In this document: positions 49,258 to 57,020 of the stretch, piece by piece | Position numbering within the stretch: position 1 is the first letter of the stretch | Layout: the number at the start of each line of letters is the position of its first letter | Assembly: GCA_036379955.1 (NCBI GenBank) | Contig: DASVFR010000025.1 | Coordinates: 35,827 to 99,826 of the forward strand | Direction of reading: 5' to 3' | Length of the DNA stretch: 64,000 nt | DNA from: VRUE01 sp036379955 | GTDB taxonomy: Bacteria; Actinomycetota; Thermoleophilia; Solirubrobacterales; 70-9 | The notes under the pieces: model-generated | Seen by the model: the letters and a program-made list of their open reading frames with translations, nothing else | What the model was told of the DNA's origin: nothing | The model's database searches: none | Program-made: the position numbers and the translations under genes

Positions 49258-50673
49258 ATGAGTCGAGCTGACCGAGCCAACCGCGTCGTCACCATCGTCG
49301 TGGCCTGCCTTGCGACCGCGATGCTGATGCTCGACATCAGCGTCATCAACACCGCCCTGTCTTCGATCGCCCACGGTCTCGACACGGGCCTCAGCGGGCT
49401 TCAGTGGGTGGTCGACGCGTACACCATTCCGCTTGCGGCGACCGTTCTGACGGCCGGGGCAATCGCCGACCGGATTGGCCGTCGGAGGCTCTTCCTCCTC
49501 GGTCTTGTGATCTTCACGTCGAGCTCGGCTCTATGCGGAGCTGCCGGTGGGATCGAGTTGTTGGTGGGCGCGCGAGCGGTCCAGGGACTTGGGGCGTCGA
49601 TGATGTTCGCGACGGCGCTGGCGCTGATCTCCCAGGTCACGCCCGACCGCGAGGATCGGGTGAAGGCGCTGGCCGCCTACGGCGCCGCGATCGGCGCTTC
49701 GTTCGCGCTCGGGCCCTTCATCGGCGGGACCCTCACCGACGTGTTCGGTTGGCGAGCGATCTTCCTGATCAACGTGCCGATCGGCGCGGCCGTCTTGTGG
49801 ATCACCTACCGCTGGGTCGCCGAGGGCCGCGACCCAACGCCCCGGCGGATCGACCTGCCCGGGCAGGTCACCCTGATCGGCGGGCTGTTCCTGCTGGTGC
49901 TGTCGCTGCTGCGCGGCAACGAGAGCGGTTGGGGCAGCACGGGTATCGTCGCGGCGCTTCTCGGGGCGGCGGCGCTGCTGATCGCCTTCGTGATCGTCGA
50001 GGAGCGCTCGCGCCAGCCGATGCTGCCGCTTCGTCTCATGGGCCAGCGCCGGTTTGCCGGGGCACAGGTGGCCGTGTTCGCGATCGCCGCATCGTTCTTC
50101 GCCGTGTTTCTCTACCTCACCCTCTACCTGCAGACCGTCCTTGGCATGTCGCCCATACAGACCGGGCTGGTCTACCTTCCGGGCACCTTCCTGGTTTTCG
50201 CCGTCTCGGGGATGACGGCGCAGCTTGGAGCGAGCTACTCGCCTGCCAAGATCGCCAGCGCAGGGCTGGCCCTCGTCGGCGTCGGGCTTGCCGGGATGCT
50301 GATCGTCGGGGTTGACTCTTCGTGGACGGCACTCCTGCCGGGGCTCCTGGTGACGAGCTTCGGCACGGGTCTCTTCAACCCGACGGGAAGCGCGCTCGCC
50401 CTGAACGCATTGCCCGATCAGCAGAGCGGACTCGCAGCGGGCGCCAACGACACGTTCCGCCAGGCCGGCGTGGCGGTGGGAATCGCGGCGCTGGGGACGC
50501 TGGTGCCGGCGGGCGCCGCGCTTGGTGGAGACCCCCAGTCATACGTCGACGGGCTGCACCACGCGCTGATCGCGAGCGCCGTGCTGGCGCTTGCCGGGGC
50601 TGTCGCGACGGCGTGGCTGCTGATCCCGGCGAGTTCGCCCGCTGAGGCCGAGGGGCTGACGGAGGCCGCGTGA
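49258..50673 (+). CDS. MFS drug:proton antiporter, DHA2 (EmrB/QacA) family
   Basis: The 471-residue transporter from ATG 49258 has about 14 hydrophobic segments. Family marks are LDISVINTALSSI in helix 1, GAIADRIGRRRLFL (motif A) between helices 2 and 3, LVGARAVQGLGAS (motif B) and the antiporter motif GASFALGPFIGG (motif C). It would export drugs or metabolites in exchange for protons. No regulator is adjacent. Confidence 0.9.
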   Translation: MSRADRANRVVTIVVACLATAMLMLDISVINTALSSIAHGLDTGLSGLQWVVDAYTIPLAATVLTAGAIADRIGRRRLFLLGLVIFTSSSALCGAAGGIELLVGARAVQGLGASMMFATALALISQVTPDREDRVKALAAYGAAIGASFALGPFIGGTLTDVFGWRAIFLINVPIGAAVLWITYRWVAEGRDPTPRRIDLPGQVTLIGGLFLLVLSLLRGNESGWGSTGIVAALLGAAALLIAFVIVEERSRQPMLPLRLMGQRRFAGAQVAVFAIAASFFAVFLYLTLYLQTVLGMSPIQTGLVYLPGTFLVFAVSGMTAQLGASYSPAKIASAGLALVGVGLAGMLIVGVDSSWTALLPGLLVTSFGTGLFNPTGSALALNALPDQQSGLAAGANDTFRQAGVAVGIAALGTLVPAGAALGGDPQSYVDGLHHALIASAVLALAGAVATAWLLIPASSPAEAEGLTEAA

Positions 50674-50696
50674 GGCACGGCCCCTTTACGAGGTAA

Positions 50697-50725
50697 AGCG
50701 GAATCGCTCGGCGAGCGATTCCGCT
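50697..50725. terminator. Hairpin after the MFS gene
   Basis: Perfect 13-bp arms AGCGGAATCGCTC/GAGCGATTCCGCT with a three-base loop, 24 bases after the MFS stop; no T-tract. Confidence 0.7.
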
Positions 50726-50883
50726 GCAATCTGATAATCGCTCGGATTTGAGGTGATGATTGCTCGGCCGTGGTTGCCTGCTCCGGCAACAGAAAGGCAA
50801 CACGATGCTCGCGGGTGAACTTCGGCCCGCGCTTCAGAAGACCTAACTGAGCGGTATCCGATTACCTTGACGGTGGTCGAATC
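50726..50883. other. Intergenic stretch without visible gene
   Basis: No frame with a start, ribosome site or family match is visible on either strand. Confidence 0.5.
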
Positions 50884-51423
50884 ATGTCGGAGAGGAGCGA
50901 GCCTGTCGGGCGGCGAGCCAACTGGGCAAACTCGGGTCGCTTCCAGGCGGGGCTCAGTGGATGTCCCTCGACCTCTCGTCCTTTGGGTTGGAAAAGGACT
51001 TGCCGCTTCCCAGCAGCAGTTACGCAATGGGAACTGGAACTCCTCGAAGCGGCGACTGGTGGCGTGAAAAGCTTGAGACGGAAGACGTGAGAGGGGTGCG
51101 GACGACGCGGTACCGCGGCACGATAGGCGTCGCCGAGCAGGCCAAACAGCTTCGAGAAGAGGGGGAGGAAGAAGGCTTGACCTCGTATGCCGAAGAAAAC
51201 GGCACCCTCTTCAGGTCGAAGCGTGGATTGACACCGAGGGGCTGGTGCGGCGCATGAAATATGTGAAAACCGATCCAGCCAAAAACGGTAAAGGTCCGAC
51301 GACCATGGATATGCGCGTCGATTTTCTGAAGTTCGGCAACGTTCCCGAAATCGAGGTGCCCGACCGAGCGAAGTGTTCGACGGGACGGATTTGGCCAAGG
51401 GCGAGATTTCAAAAGGCAATTAG
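50884..51423 (+). pseudogene. Frameshifted lipoprotein gene (LppX/LprG-like fold)
   Basis: Three reading frames in succession give one continuous homologue. Frame one ends with GLTSYAEENGTL at about 51212; frame two continues from about 51215 with VEAWIDTEGLVRRMKYVKTD and FLKFGNVPEIEVPD; frame three carries EVFDGTDLAKGEISKGN and stops at 51423. This is the C-terminal two thirds of an actinobacterial LolA/LppX-like lipoprotein. The signal peptide and early part are missing. At least two frameshifts make it non-functional. Confidence 0.7.
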
Positions 51424-51683
51424 CTCGTCCGACCGGCCTGCCCAGCCCACCCAAACCCAGAAGAGGATAGGCCCGCATTAGTCTGATCGCCGAACGAGTC
51501 CGCCCGCCGGCTACTACACGAAGACCAGCGCGCAGGTGTGGCTAGACGACATGCTCGCAAAGGCCAGCATTGAGAGGGAGAGCGAAGAGCTGCTTCGCGA
51601 CTGGCTGAACGAAAACGTCGCCAAGCAGGAGGGATGGAGCCGCCGAGCAGCCCTGAGGTTCGAGCGCACCATCACCGATCAGT

Positions 51684-51857
51684 TGCTCGCCGAGCGAGAG
51701 AGCAGCCCTGGCGCACGCTGCTGGGCTGCACTGGACATACTCGGACAGGGTTGAGCGTGGCGAGCGCAATCTGAGCTACAAGAGCCTGCTCAAACTGGCG
51801 CGGGGACTGGAGATCGCGCCGGAGTTGGCGCCGCGCGAAGTACCGCCAGGTATGTAG
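51684..51857 (+). pseudogene. Fragment of an XRE-family regulator gene
   Basis: One frame reads ALAHAAGLHWTYSDRVERGERN and then LSYKSLLKLARGLEI, the second half of a Cro/C1 HTH, and stops at 51857. The first half and a start are absent. The preceding frame at 51536-51754 shows no recognisable domain. Confidence 0.6.
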
Positions 51858-51918
51858 TAGAGGGACCGGGCAGGACCGCTACTCAGTCCCTCCCCGGCCC
51901 CAATGCTTCTTCGCGCTC

Positions 51919-51978
51919 TCAGCGGTTCTTGAGCAGCAGCAGCGTTGGCACGACCGTCGGAGTCGGCTTGATGGTCAT
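51919..51978 (-). CDS. Nineteen-residue peptide gene, copy 2
   Basis: ATG at 51978 stands behind GGAAGGAGGGGAG, a very strong ribosome site. The peptide has Pro5 and Pro11, a Leu-rich run and ends KNR, aligning without gaps to the 19-residue peptide at 32564 (Met1, Pro5, Pro11, Leu13, Lys17, Arg19 identical). It is divergent from the second HTH regulator, the same layout as copy 1. Confidence 0.55.
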   Translation of the reverse strand: MTIKPTPTVVPTLLLLKNR

Positions 51979-52000
51979 TGCTCCCCTCCTTCCTTTATTG

Positions 52001-52016
52001 CTAAAACTTTTTTTAG
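52001..52016. promoter_or_regulatory. CTAAAA...TTTTAG palindrome, probable operator
   Basis: CTAAAACTTTTTTTAG lies 23 bases upstream of the copy 2 peptide ATG, about the same distance as the palindrome before copy 1. The further AT-rich tract to 52060 probably holds the promoters. Confidence 0.5.
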
Positions 52017-52141
52017 TAAAAAAAGAAGATTAGAGCATTTAGCACAAATAGAATGAACGGCAGCTAGCTTTACGACCGCAATTTGCCCATACCGATCTGC
52101 GGACATGCCAGTACCGCAGCGGCAATAGAGAGGAGCAGGAC

Positions 52142-52825
52142 GTGGCAGCAAAAAAGAAAGGCCGCAAAAAAGCCAGTCAAAAAGCCAAACAGCCACAATG
52201 GGAGGCAGCCAGCTATGCCATTGACCAGCGGCTCATCAAGGCCTTGGCACATGAGCTGCGCGTGCACATCTTGGCGATCCTCAATGACCGGATGGCCAGC
52301 CCCAAGGAACTCTCCGAGGAGCTAGAGGAAGGGCTGAGCCAGGTCAGCTACCACGTCAAAGTCCTCAAGGACCTGGAATGCATCGAAATGATCAAGACCG
52401 AGCCGCGTCGTGGAGCAGTCGAGCACTACTACCAAGCCAGCCAGAAAGTCTTCATTCCGGCCTGGATGATGCGGCTGATGCCCAAAACCGTTCAGCGCGG
52501 CATGTTCAGCGACGTGCTGGATGACATCGAGGAGGACGTGAGCACGTCGCTCAGTGCCGGCACATTCGACAAACGCCCGGATTGGGTCGTCGGACGCGAT
52601 CCGAGGAAGCTCGATCCCAAGGCCCGCGAACGGGCCGATGAACTGGCTGGCGAGTTCTTTGAAGCGTGGGAGGAGCTAGAAGTCGATTCGCAGGCCCGGG
52701 TGGCCAGCGGCGAGACCGACCCCAAGGAATTGATCGACACGACGGCCGTGGTCTTGGTCTATGGCTCAGCCCAGGGCAAAAAACTGAGGCCCAGGAAGAA
52801 GCGGGGGAAGAGGAAGCGGCGCTAG
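52142..52825 (+). CDS. ArsR-like winged-helix regulator with Lys-rich tails (copy 2)
   Basis: GTG at 52142 follows AGGAG. The 227-residue protein begins MAAKKK, has a Lys-rich arm to about residue 20, a winged helix (AHELRVHILAILNDRMASPKEL, GLSQVSYHVKVLKDLECIEMI) and an extremely basic C-terminus (KKLRPRKKRGKRKRR). It is a paralogue of the 31684 regulator. The middle domain, about residues 105-200, is shared in outline (DVLDDIEEDVS against GVLDEVNEDVN). It likely controls the divergent peptide gene. Confidence 0.85.
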   Translation: MAAKKKGRKKASQKAKQPQWEAASYAIDQRLIKALAHELRVHILAILNDRMASPKELSEELEEGLSQVSYHVKVLKDLECIEMIKTEPRRGAVEHYYQASQKVFIPAWMMRLMPKTVQRGMFSDVLDDIEEDVSTSLSAGTFDKRPDWVVGRDPRKLDPKARERADELAGEFFEAWEELEVDSQARVASGETDPKELIDTTAVVLVYGSAQGKKLRPRKKRGKRKRR

Positions 52826-52848
52826 GTCTTACGAAGCTCTCGCCGAGC

Positions 52849-53715
52849 TCAGAAAGCGAAGACGAGCGAGCAGAAGGCGCCCATCGCGATGCAGTAGACG
52901 CCGAACGGGGTCAGTCGGTTCGTCTCGAAGAACTTGAGCAGGAACTTGACCGCGAGGTAGGTGGTTAGCGCCGCTGCGAGGGCGCCGACCAGGGCCTGGC
53001 CGCGCACGCCGTCGCCCGCCGAGCCGAGCAGGTCGGGCAGCTTCAGCAGGCCGGCGGCGCCGATGATCGGGGTCGCCAGCAGGAAGGCATAGCGGGCCGC
53101 GTCCTCGTTGGAGAGGCCGACGACCAGGCCGCCGCCCATCGTGATCCCCGAGCGCGAGATGCCGGGGATCAGCGCCGCCGCCTGCGCGGTGCCGATCGCC
53201 AGCGCCTGCTTGAAGCTCATCTTTGCGATGCGGGGGTCGGCGTCGCCGCGGTAGTCCCCCTCGCGCGGCGGCCTTCGCCGCAGGCTCTCGAAGGCGAGCA
53301 GGAGGATGCCGTTGACGATCAGGAAGGCGGCAGCCGTCTGGGCGGAGGCGAAGAGGGTGCGCAGCGAGTGCTCGAGCAGCAGCCCGAGCAGGCCGGCCGG
53401 GATCGTGCCGACGATCAGCACCCAGCCGAGCCGGGCGTCGCTGTCGTCCGGGTCGATCTCGCGATCGCGCAGCGAGCGGCCGAGGCCCCGGAGGATTCGC
53501 TTCCAGTCGTCGAGGAAGATCAGGAAGAGCACCAGCGCCGTGGCGCAGTGGGTGGCGACGAGAAAGGCGAGGAAGTATTCATCGTTCTGATGGATGTTCC
53601 AGCCGAAGAGGCTAGGCAGGATCACGCCGTGGCCGAGGCTGGAAATCGGGAACGGCTCGGCGATCCCTTGGACCAACCCGAGCACGATTGCCTGCAGATA
53701 GGAGATCGGTTCCAT
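52849..53715 (-). CDS. uppP: Undecaprenyl-diphosphatase (UppP/BacA family)
   Basis: The 288-residue membrane protein has GLVQGIAEPFPISSLGH near the N-terminus, matching the (E/Q)-rich active-site helix of UppP, and IPGISRSGITMGGG around residue 160, the PGxSRSG motif. It dephosphorylates undecaprenyl diphosphate to recycle the carrier for peptidoglycan synthesis; high activity gives bacitracin tolerance. It marks the return to chromosomal genes. Confidence 0.92.
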   Translation of the reverse strand: MEPISYLQAIVLGLVQGIAEPFPISSLGHGVILPSLFGWNIHQNDEYFLAFLVATHCATALVLFLIFLDDWKRILRGLGRSLRDREIDPDDSDARLGWVLIVGTIPAGLLGLLLEHSLRTLFASAQTAAAFLIVNGILLLAFESLRRRPPREGDYRGDADPRIAKMSFKQALAIGTAQAAALIPGISRSGITMGGGLVVGLSNEDAARYAFLLATPIIGAAGLLKLPDLLGSAGDGVRGQALVGALAAALTTYLAVKFLLKFFETNRLTPFGVYCIAMGAFCSLVFAF

Positions 53716-53723
53716 CGGAGGCG

Positions 53724-53960
53724 CTAGCCCGACGCCCTCTGCGAGGGGCCGCTCTGGAACCAGGCGAAGACGAAGCAGCCGAGCGCGACGATCAGCGCCG
53801 CGATCCCGTGCTTGGTGTGGTGGTGACTCGAGCCCGCCTCGTGGCCGGGGAAGAAGGAGGGCAGCGAGCCCGCCGGCTCGGCGAAGTAGATGACGGCGAT
53901 CGCCAGGAAGAGCAGGCCGACCACGACGGCGGGCACGATCAGCTTCGGTCGCTTGGTCAA
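53724..53960 (-). CDS. Small two-helix membrane protein with His-rich loop
   Basis: The 78-residue protein has two helices (about 9-27 and 51-69) joined by a loop with GHEAGSSHHHTKHG. The His cluster could bind metal. A GCTCTCATC box lies upstream, as before the response regulator and COG4705 genes, so it may belong to the same regulon. It ends nine bases before uppP. No family recognised. Confidence 0.6.
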   Translation of the reverse strand: MTKRPKLIVPAVVVGLLFLAIAVIYFAEPAGSLPSFFPGHEAGSSHHHTKHGIAALIVALGCFVFAWFQSGPSQRASG

Positions 53961-53982
53961 GGCCGTGATCCTATGACGGGGC

Positions 53983-55371
53983 CTAAAGCGAAGATGAGAG
54001 CCCTCGTTGCTGGGGAAGCGCCAACCAGGCGTCGGCGCCGCCCCCTTCGCGATTCGCGACCTGCGCCTCGCCGCCGTGGGCGCGCGCGATCGTCGCGACT
54101 ATCGCCAACCCGAGCCCGCTGCCATCCTGGCTTCGGCTCGTCTCGGCGCGGCTGAAGCGCTCGAAGGCACGCGCCCGAAACTCCGGGGGAAAGCCGGGGC
54201 CGCGATCGCGGACGTGAAGCTCGACCGAGCCGTCGTCGGCCTCGGCGGCGAGCTCCACGGGGCCCTCGCCGTGGCGGAGGGCGTTGTCGAGGAGGTTGCC
54301 GAGCGCCTGCTCGAGACGAAGCCTGTCGCCGCTCACCGTCAGACCGGCAGCGCTGCTTTGCGAGAGCGACCTGCCAGCAGCCTCGGCCCTATGAGCGAAA
54401 CGAGTGATTACACCGTCGAGGACCTCGCTCAGCTCGACGCGCTCCATGCGCACCGGCAGCTCGCCGCGGTCTGTCTGGGCGATCGTCAGCAGGTCTTCGG
54501 CCAGCTGCGTCAGGCGGTCCGTCTCCTCCGCCGCCGAGCTGAGCGCCGCACGCAGCTCTTCGGGCGAACGGCCCTGCTGCAGAGCGAGCTCCAGCTCGGC
54601 CTTGAGGATCGCCAGCGGCGTGCGCAGCTCATGGCTGGCGTCGGCGACGAAGGCACGCTCGTGCTCGAGGGCTTCGCCGAGCCGCGCGAGCATCGCGTTC
54701 AGCGTGTCCCCAAGTCGAGCGATCTCGTCGTGGCTAGGGGGTACCGGAAGGCGTTGATCGGGCTCGGCGCTCGAGATTTCCGCCGCGCGGGCGCGCATCG
54801 CCTCCACCGGCCGCAGCGCGGCCCCGGCAACCCCATAGGCGGCGAGCGAGGCGAGGACGAGGGCGATCGGGCCCCCGATCAGCAGCAGCTGGAGCAGGTC
54901 CGAGAGCGACTCGCCGCGCGCCTCGGTCGAGGTGCCGACGACGACGACGCGGGGCTGGCCCTGCGCCTGGACCGGAACCGCCAGCAGGCGCGCCTCGTCC
55001 TGCAGGCCGGGGAGCGGTCCGCGGTCGAGGAAGATCGGCGCGCGCGCGGCGCGCGCCAGCTCGGACGCGGTGAGCAGGTTGTGGGCGCCGATCGCGGGGG
55101 TCGAGTCGAGCACCCGGCCGCCGAGGTCGAGAACCTCGGCGAAGCTCTCCGAGCGGCCGACCAGGTCTTCGCGGTGCCCGGCGAGGCCCGAGTCGGCCTC
55201 CCGGACCAGCACTGCCACGTCGGTCGCGCGCGAGCGCAGGCTGGCGTTGATCGTGGCGTCGAGCTCGGCGCGGAAGCGCAGGTAGACGAAGAGGCCGATC
55301 GCGCTGAGCACCACCGTCATCACCGCGACGAAGGCGAGCGTCACCCGCAGGCGGATCGGCATCCGGCTCAA
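53983..55371 (-). CDS. Sensor histidine kinase
   Basis: The 462-residue protein has two membrane helices (about 9-30 and 160-182) bounding an extracytoplasmic sensor, a HAMP domain (to about 235), HisKA with DASHELRTPLAILK, and an HATPase_c domain with LGNLLDNALRHG, DRGPGFP and GSGLGLAI. It autophosphorylates on His and passes phosphate to the OmpR-type partner, whose stop overlaps its start. TTG 55371 or ATG 55362 may start it. Signal unknown. Confidence 0.92.
   Translation of the reverse strand: MSRMPIRLRVTLAFVAVMTVVLSAIGLFVYLRFRAELDATINASLRSRATDVAVLVREADSGLAGHREDLVGRSESFAEVLDLGGRVLDSTPAIGAHNLLTASELARAARAPIFLDRGPLPGLQDEARLLAVPVQAQGQPRVVVVGTSTEARGESLSDLLQLLLIGGPIALVLASLAAYGVAGAALRPVEAMRARAAEISSAEPDQRLPVPPSHDEIARLGDTLNAMLARLGEALEHERAFVADASHELRTPLAILKAELELALQQGRSPEELRAALSSAAEETDRLTQLAEDLLTIAQTDRGELPVRMERVELSEVLDGVITRFAHRAEAAGRSLSQSSAAGLTVSGDRLRLEQALGNLLDNALRHGEGPVELAAEADDGSVELHVRDRGPGFPPEFRARAFERFSRAETSRSQDGSGLGLAIVATIARAHGGEAQVANREGGGADAWLALPQQRGLSSSL
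53984..54001 (-). promoter_or_regulatory. GCTCTCATC box, copy c
   Basis: On the minus strand GCTCTCATC-N5-TTTA lies 24 bases before the small membrane gene (start 53960), inside the 3' end of the kinase gene. Same spacing as copies at 56073 and 58297. Confidence 0.5.
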
Positions 55372-56054
55372 CGCCCGCCGTCCTTGCGCAAGCGGTACCC
55401 GGCGCCGCGGATCGTCTCGATCGACCTGACGCCGAACGGCACGTCGATCTTGCGGCGCAGGTAGCGCACGTAGACCTCGATCACGTTCGAGCGGTGCTCG
55501 TAGGCGTAGTCCCAGGCCTGCTCGAGCAGCTGCAGGCGGCTGAGCACGTGGCCGGGTCGCCGCATGAAGGCCCCGAGCAGGGCGAGCTCCTTGGCCGAGA
55601 GCGCGATCTCCGCCTCGCCGCGCCAGGCCTGGTGCGTGGCGGGGTCGAGGCGCAGGTCCCCGACTTCCAGCACCGCGGGCCGCTCGCTCTGCCCGCGGCG
55701 AATCAGGGCGCGCAGGCGGGCGAGCAGCTCGGCGAAGGAGAAGGGCTTGGTCAGGTAGTCGTCGGCGCCGCCGTCGAGCCCGGCGACCCGATCCTCCAGA
55801 GCGCCGCGCGCGGTCAGCATCAGGACCGGCGCCCAGACCCCGTCCTCGCGCAGCCGCCGGCAGGTCTCGAAGCCGTCGATCCCCGGCAGCATCACGTCGA
55901 GCACGATCGCGGCGTAGGCCGTCGAGCCGGCCATCGCGAGCGCCTCCTCGCCGCTCGCCGCGAGATCGACGGCAAAGCCATCCTCGGCGAGCCCGCGCCG
56001 GATCAGCGCCGCCATCTTCACCTCGTCCTCGACGATCAAGACGTGCATCGCCAC
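55368..56054 (-). CDS. OmpR-family response regulator
   Basis: The 228-residue protein has a receiver domain with the phosphoacceptor Asp53 (VLDVMLPG), an acidic pair near residue 9 (VEDE) and Lys in LTKPFS, then an OmpR winged helix ending IETIRGAGYRL. GTG 56054 is taken as start; ATG 56048 is possible. It is coupled to the kinase and preceded by a GCTCTCATC box consistent with autoregulation. Confidence 0.93.
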   Translation of the reverse strand: MAMHVLIVEDEVKMAALIRRGLAEDGFAVDLAASGEEALAMAGSTAYAAIVLDVMLPGIDGFETCRRLREDGVWAPVLMLTARGALEDRVAGLDGGADDYLTKPFSFAELLARLRALIRRGQSERPAVLEVGDLRLDPATHQAWRGEAEIALSAKELALLGAFMRRPGHVLSRLQLLEQAWDYAYEHRSNVIEVYVRYLRRKIDVPFGVRSIETIRGAGYRLRKDGGR

Positions 56055-56072
56055 GGAGGGTGGCAGGTGAGG

Positions 56073-56090
56073 TTAACGTCAGATGAGAGC
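56073..56090 (-). promoter_or_regulatory. GCTCTCATC box, copy a
   Basis: Minus-strand GCTCTCATC, five bases, then TTAA, 19 bases before the response regulator start. Confidence 0.55.
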
Positions 56091-56103
56091 TGACTGAGCG
56101 GTC

Positions 56104-56952
56104 TCAGCCGCCGCCGTAGGCGACGACGAGGTCGGTGACCACGCCCACGAAGAACCCCAGCGAGAGCAGCCAGAGGCCCAGCTCGCGGTGCCCGTAGCGG
56201 CGCATCGCGTTCCAGATCTCGCCGATCACGTAGAGGATCGCACCGCCGGAGACCGCGTAGAAAGCGAGCTCGAGCGGTTCGGAGGTGACGCTGTAGCCGA
56301 GCATCGCGCCGAGGAAGGTCGGCGCGCCGCCGATCAGGCCGACCAGGCCGAGCCAGGACCAGGAGGGTCGTACGTCGCCCAGCGGCCCGACGATGCCGAA
56401 TCCCTCGGTCGCGTTGTGCAGGGCGAAGCCGACGATCAGCACGGTCGCCAGGCTGATCGCGCCGGTGCTCGCCGAGACGCCGATCGCGAGGCCCTCGGCG
56501 AAGTTGTGCAGGCCGATCGCGGCGGCGATCGTCACTCCCGTGCGCAGTGCCCTGGCGCGGGCCGCGGCTTCCATCCGGGTCGCCTCTTCGGCGCTGAGCA
56601 CGTCGACCGCGCCGCCCGCGATCGGCGGCAGGGGCCTCATCGCGCGCAGGCGACGCTCGGTCATCGCCAGGCCGGCGAGGCCGACGCCGAAGCCGCCGCC
56701 GAGCAGAGCGGCCAGGCCGGCGGCGCCGGCGAGGCCTTCGTCCCCCTCCTTGAAGCCCTCCACCGCCGCCTCGACGATGCCGAAGGCGTGCTCCAGCACG
56801 TCGACGAAGATGAAGGCGAGCACGCCGACCGAGAACATCGCCAGCGCCACGCGGCTGCGGTCGCCGAGCAGCTGCAGGCGGCCGAAGGGAAGGCCGAGAT
56901 AGATGGTGAAGCCCGCGAGCGCTCCGAGCGCCGCGGTTTGGGCGAATGACAA
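56104..56952 (-). CDS. ZIP-family metal transporter
   Basis: The 282-residue protein has about eight helices. Helix 4 carries GLHNFAEGLAIG and helix 5 HNATEG, the metal-binding motifs of ZIP (ZupT-like) importers for Zn, Fe or Mn. A Asp/Glu-rich loop at about 65-75 precedes a Gly/Ala-rich helix. TTG 56952 is preceded by GGAGGT at good distance. A metalloregulator-like palindrome lies upstream. Confidence 0.87.
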   Translation of the reverse strand: MSFAQTAALGALAGFTIYLGLPFGRLQLLGDRSRVALAMFSVGVLAFIFVDVLEHAFGIVEAAVEGFKEGDEGLAGAAGLAALLGGGFGVGLAGLAMTERRLRAMRPLPPIAGGAVDVLSAEEATRMEAAARARALRTGVTIAAAIGLHNFAEGLAIGVSASTGAISLATVLIVGFALHNATEGFGIVGPLGDVRPSWSWLGLVGLIGGAPTFLGAMLGYSVTSEPLELAFYAVSGGAILYVIGEIWNAMRRYGHRELGLWLLSLGFFVGVVTDLVVAYGGG

Positions 56953-56974
56953 GGCGCCTACCTCCGAGTTGGAA

Positions 56975-56988
56975 TTAGGGCACCCTAA
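56975..56988. promoter_or_regulatory. TTAGGGCACCCTAA palindrome upstream of the ZIP gene
   Basis: A perfect 14-base palindrome 23 bases before the ZIP start. The TTAGG/CCTAA halves resemble operators of DtxR/MntR-type regulators, which would couple the importer to metal supply. Confidence 0.55.
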
Positions 56989-57020
56989 CAGACTTTGGCG
57001 ATTCTCGCCCCGCGGGTGCC

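Larger units (their letters stand above)
23171..52830. mobile_element. Probable tRNA-Glu-associated genomic island (right end uncertain)
   Basis: From tRNA-Glu rightwards the genes change to two serine recombinases, two TraD-like ATPases, two replication-relaxation proteins, a predicted defence operon, HicAB, HTH regulators, orphan AT-richer genes and pseudogenes. Housekeeping genes resume with uppP at 52849. I found no second copy of the tRNA 3' end, so the boundary is set by gene content only and the stretch may be several nested elements. Confidence 0.55.

Noticed and set aside
51020..51478. Minus-strand frames opposite the decayed lipoprotein gene
   Set aside because: The plus strand shows consecutive matches to one protein family in three frames, so the minus frames are shadows.
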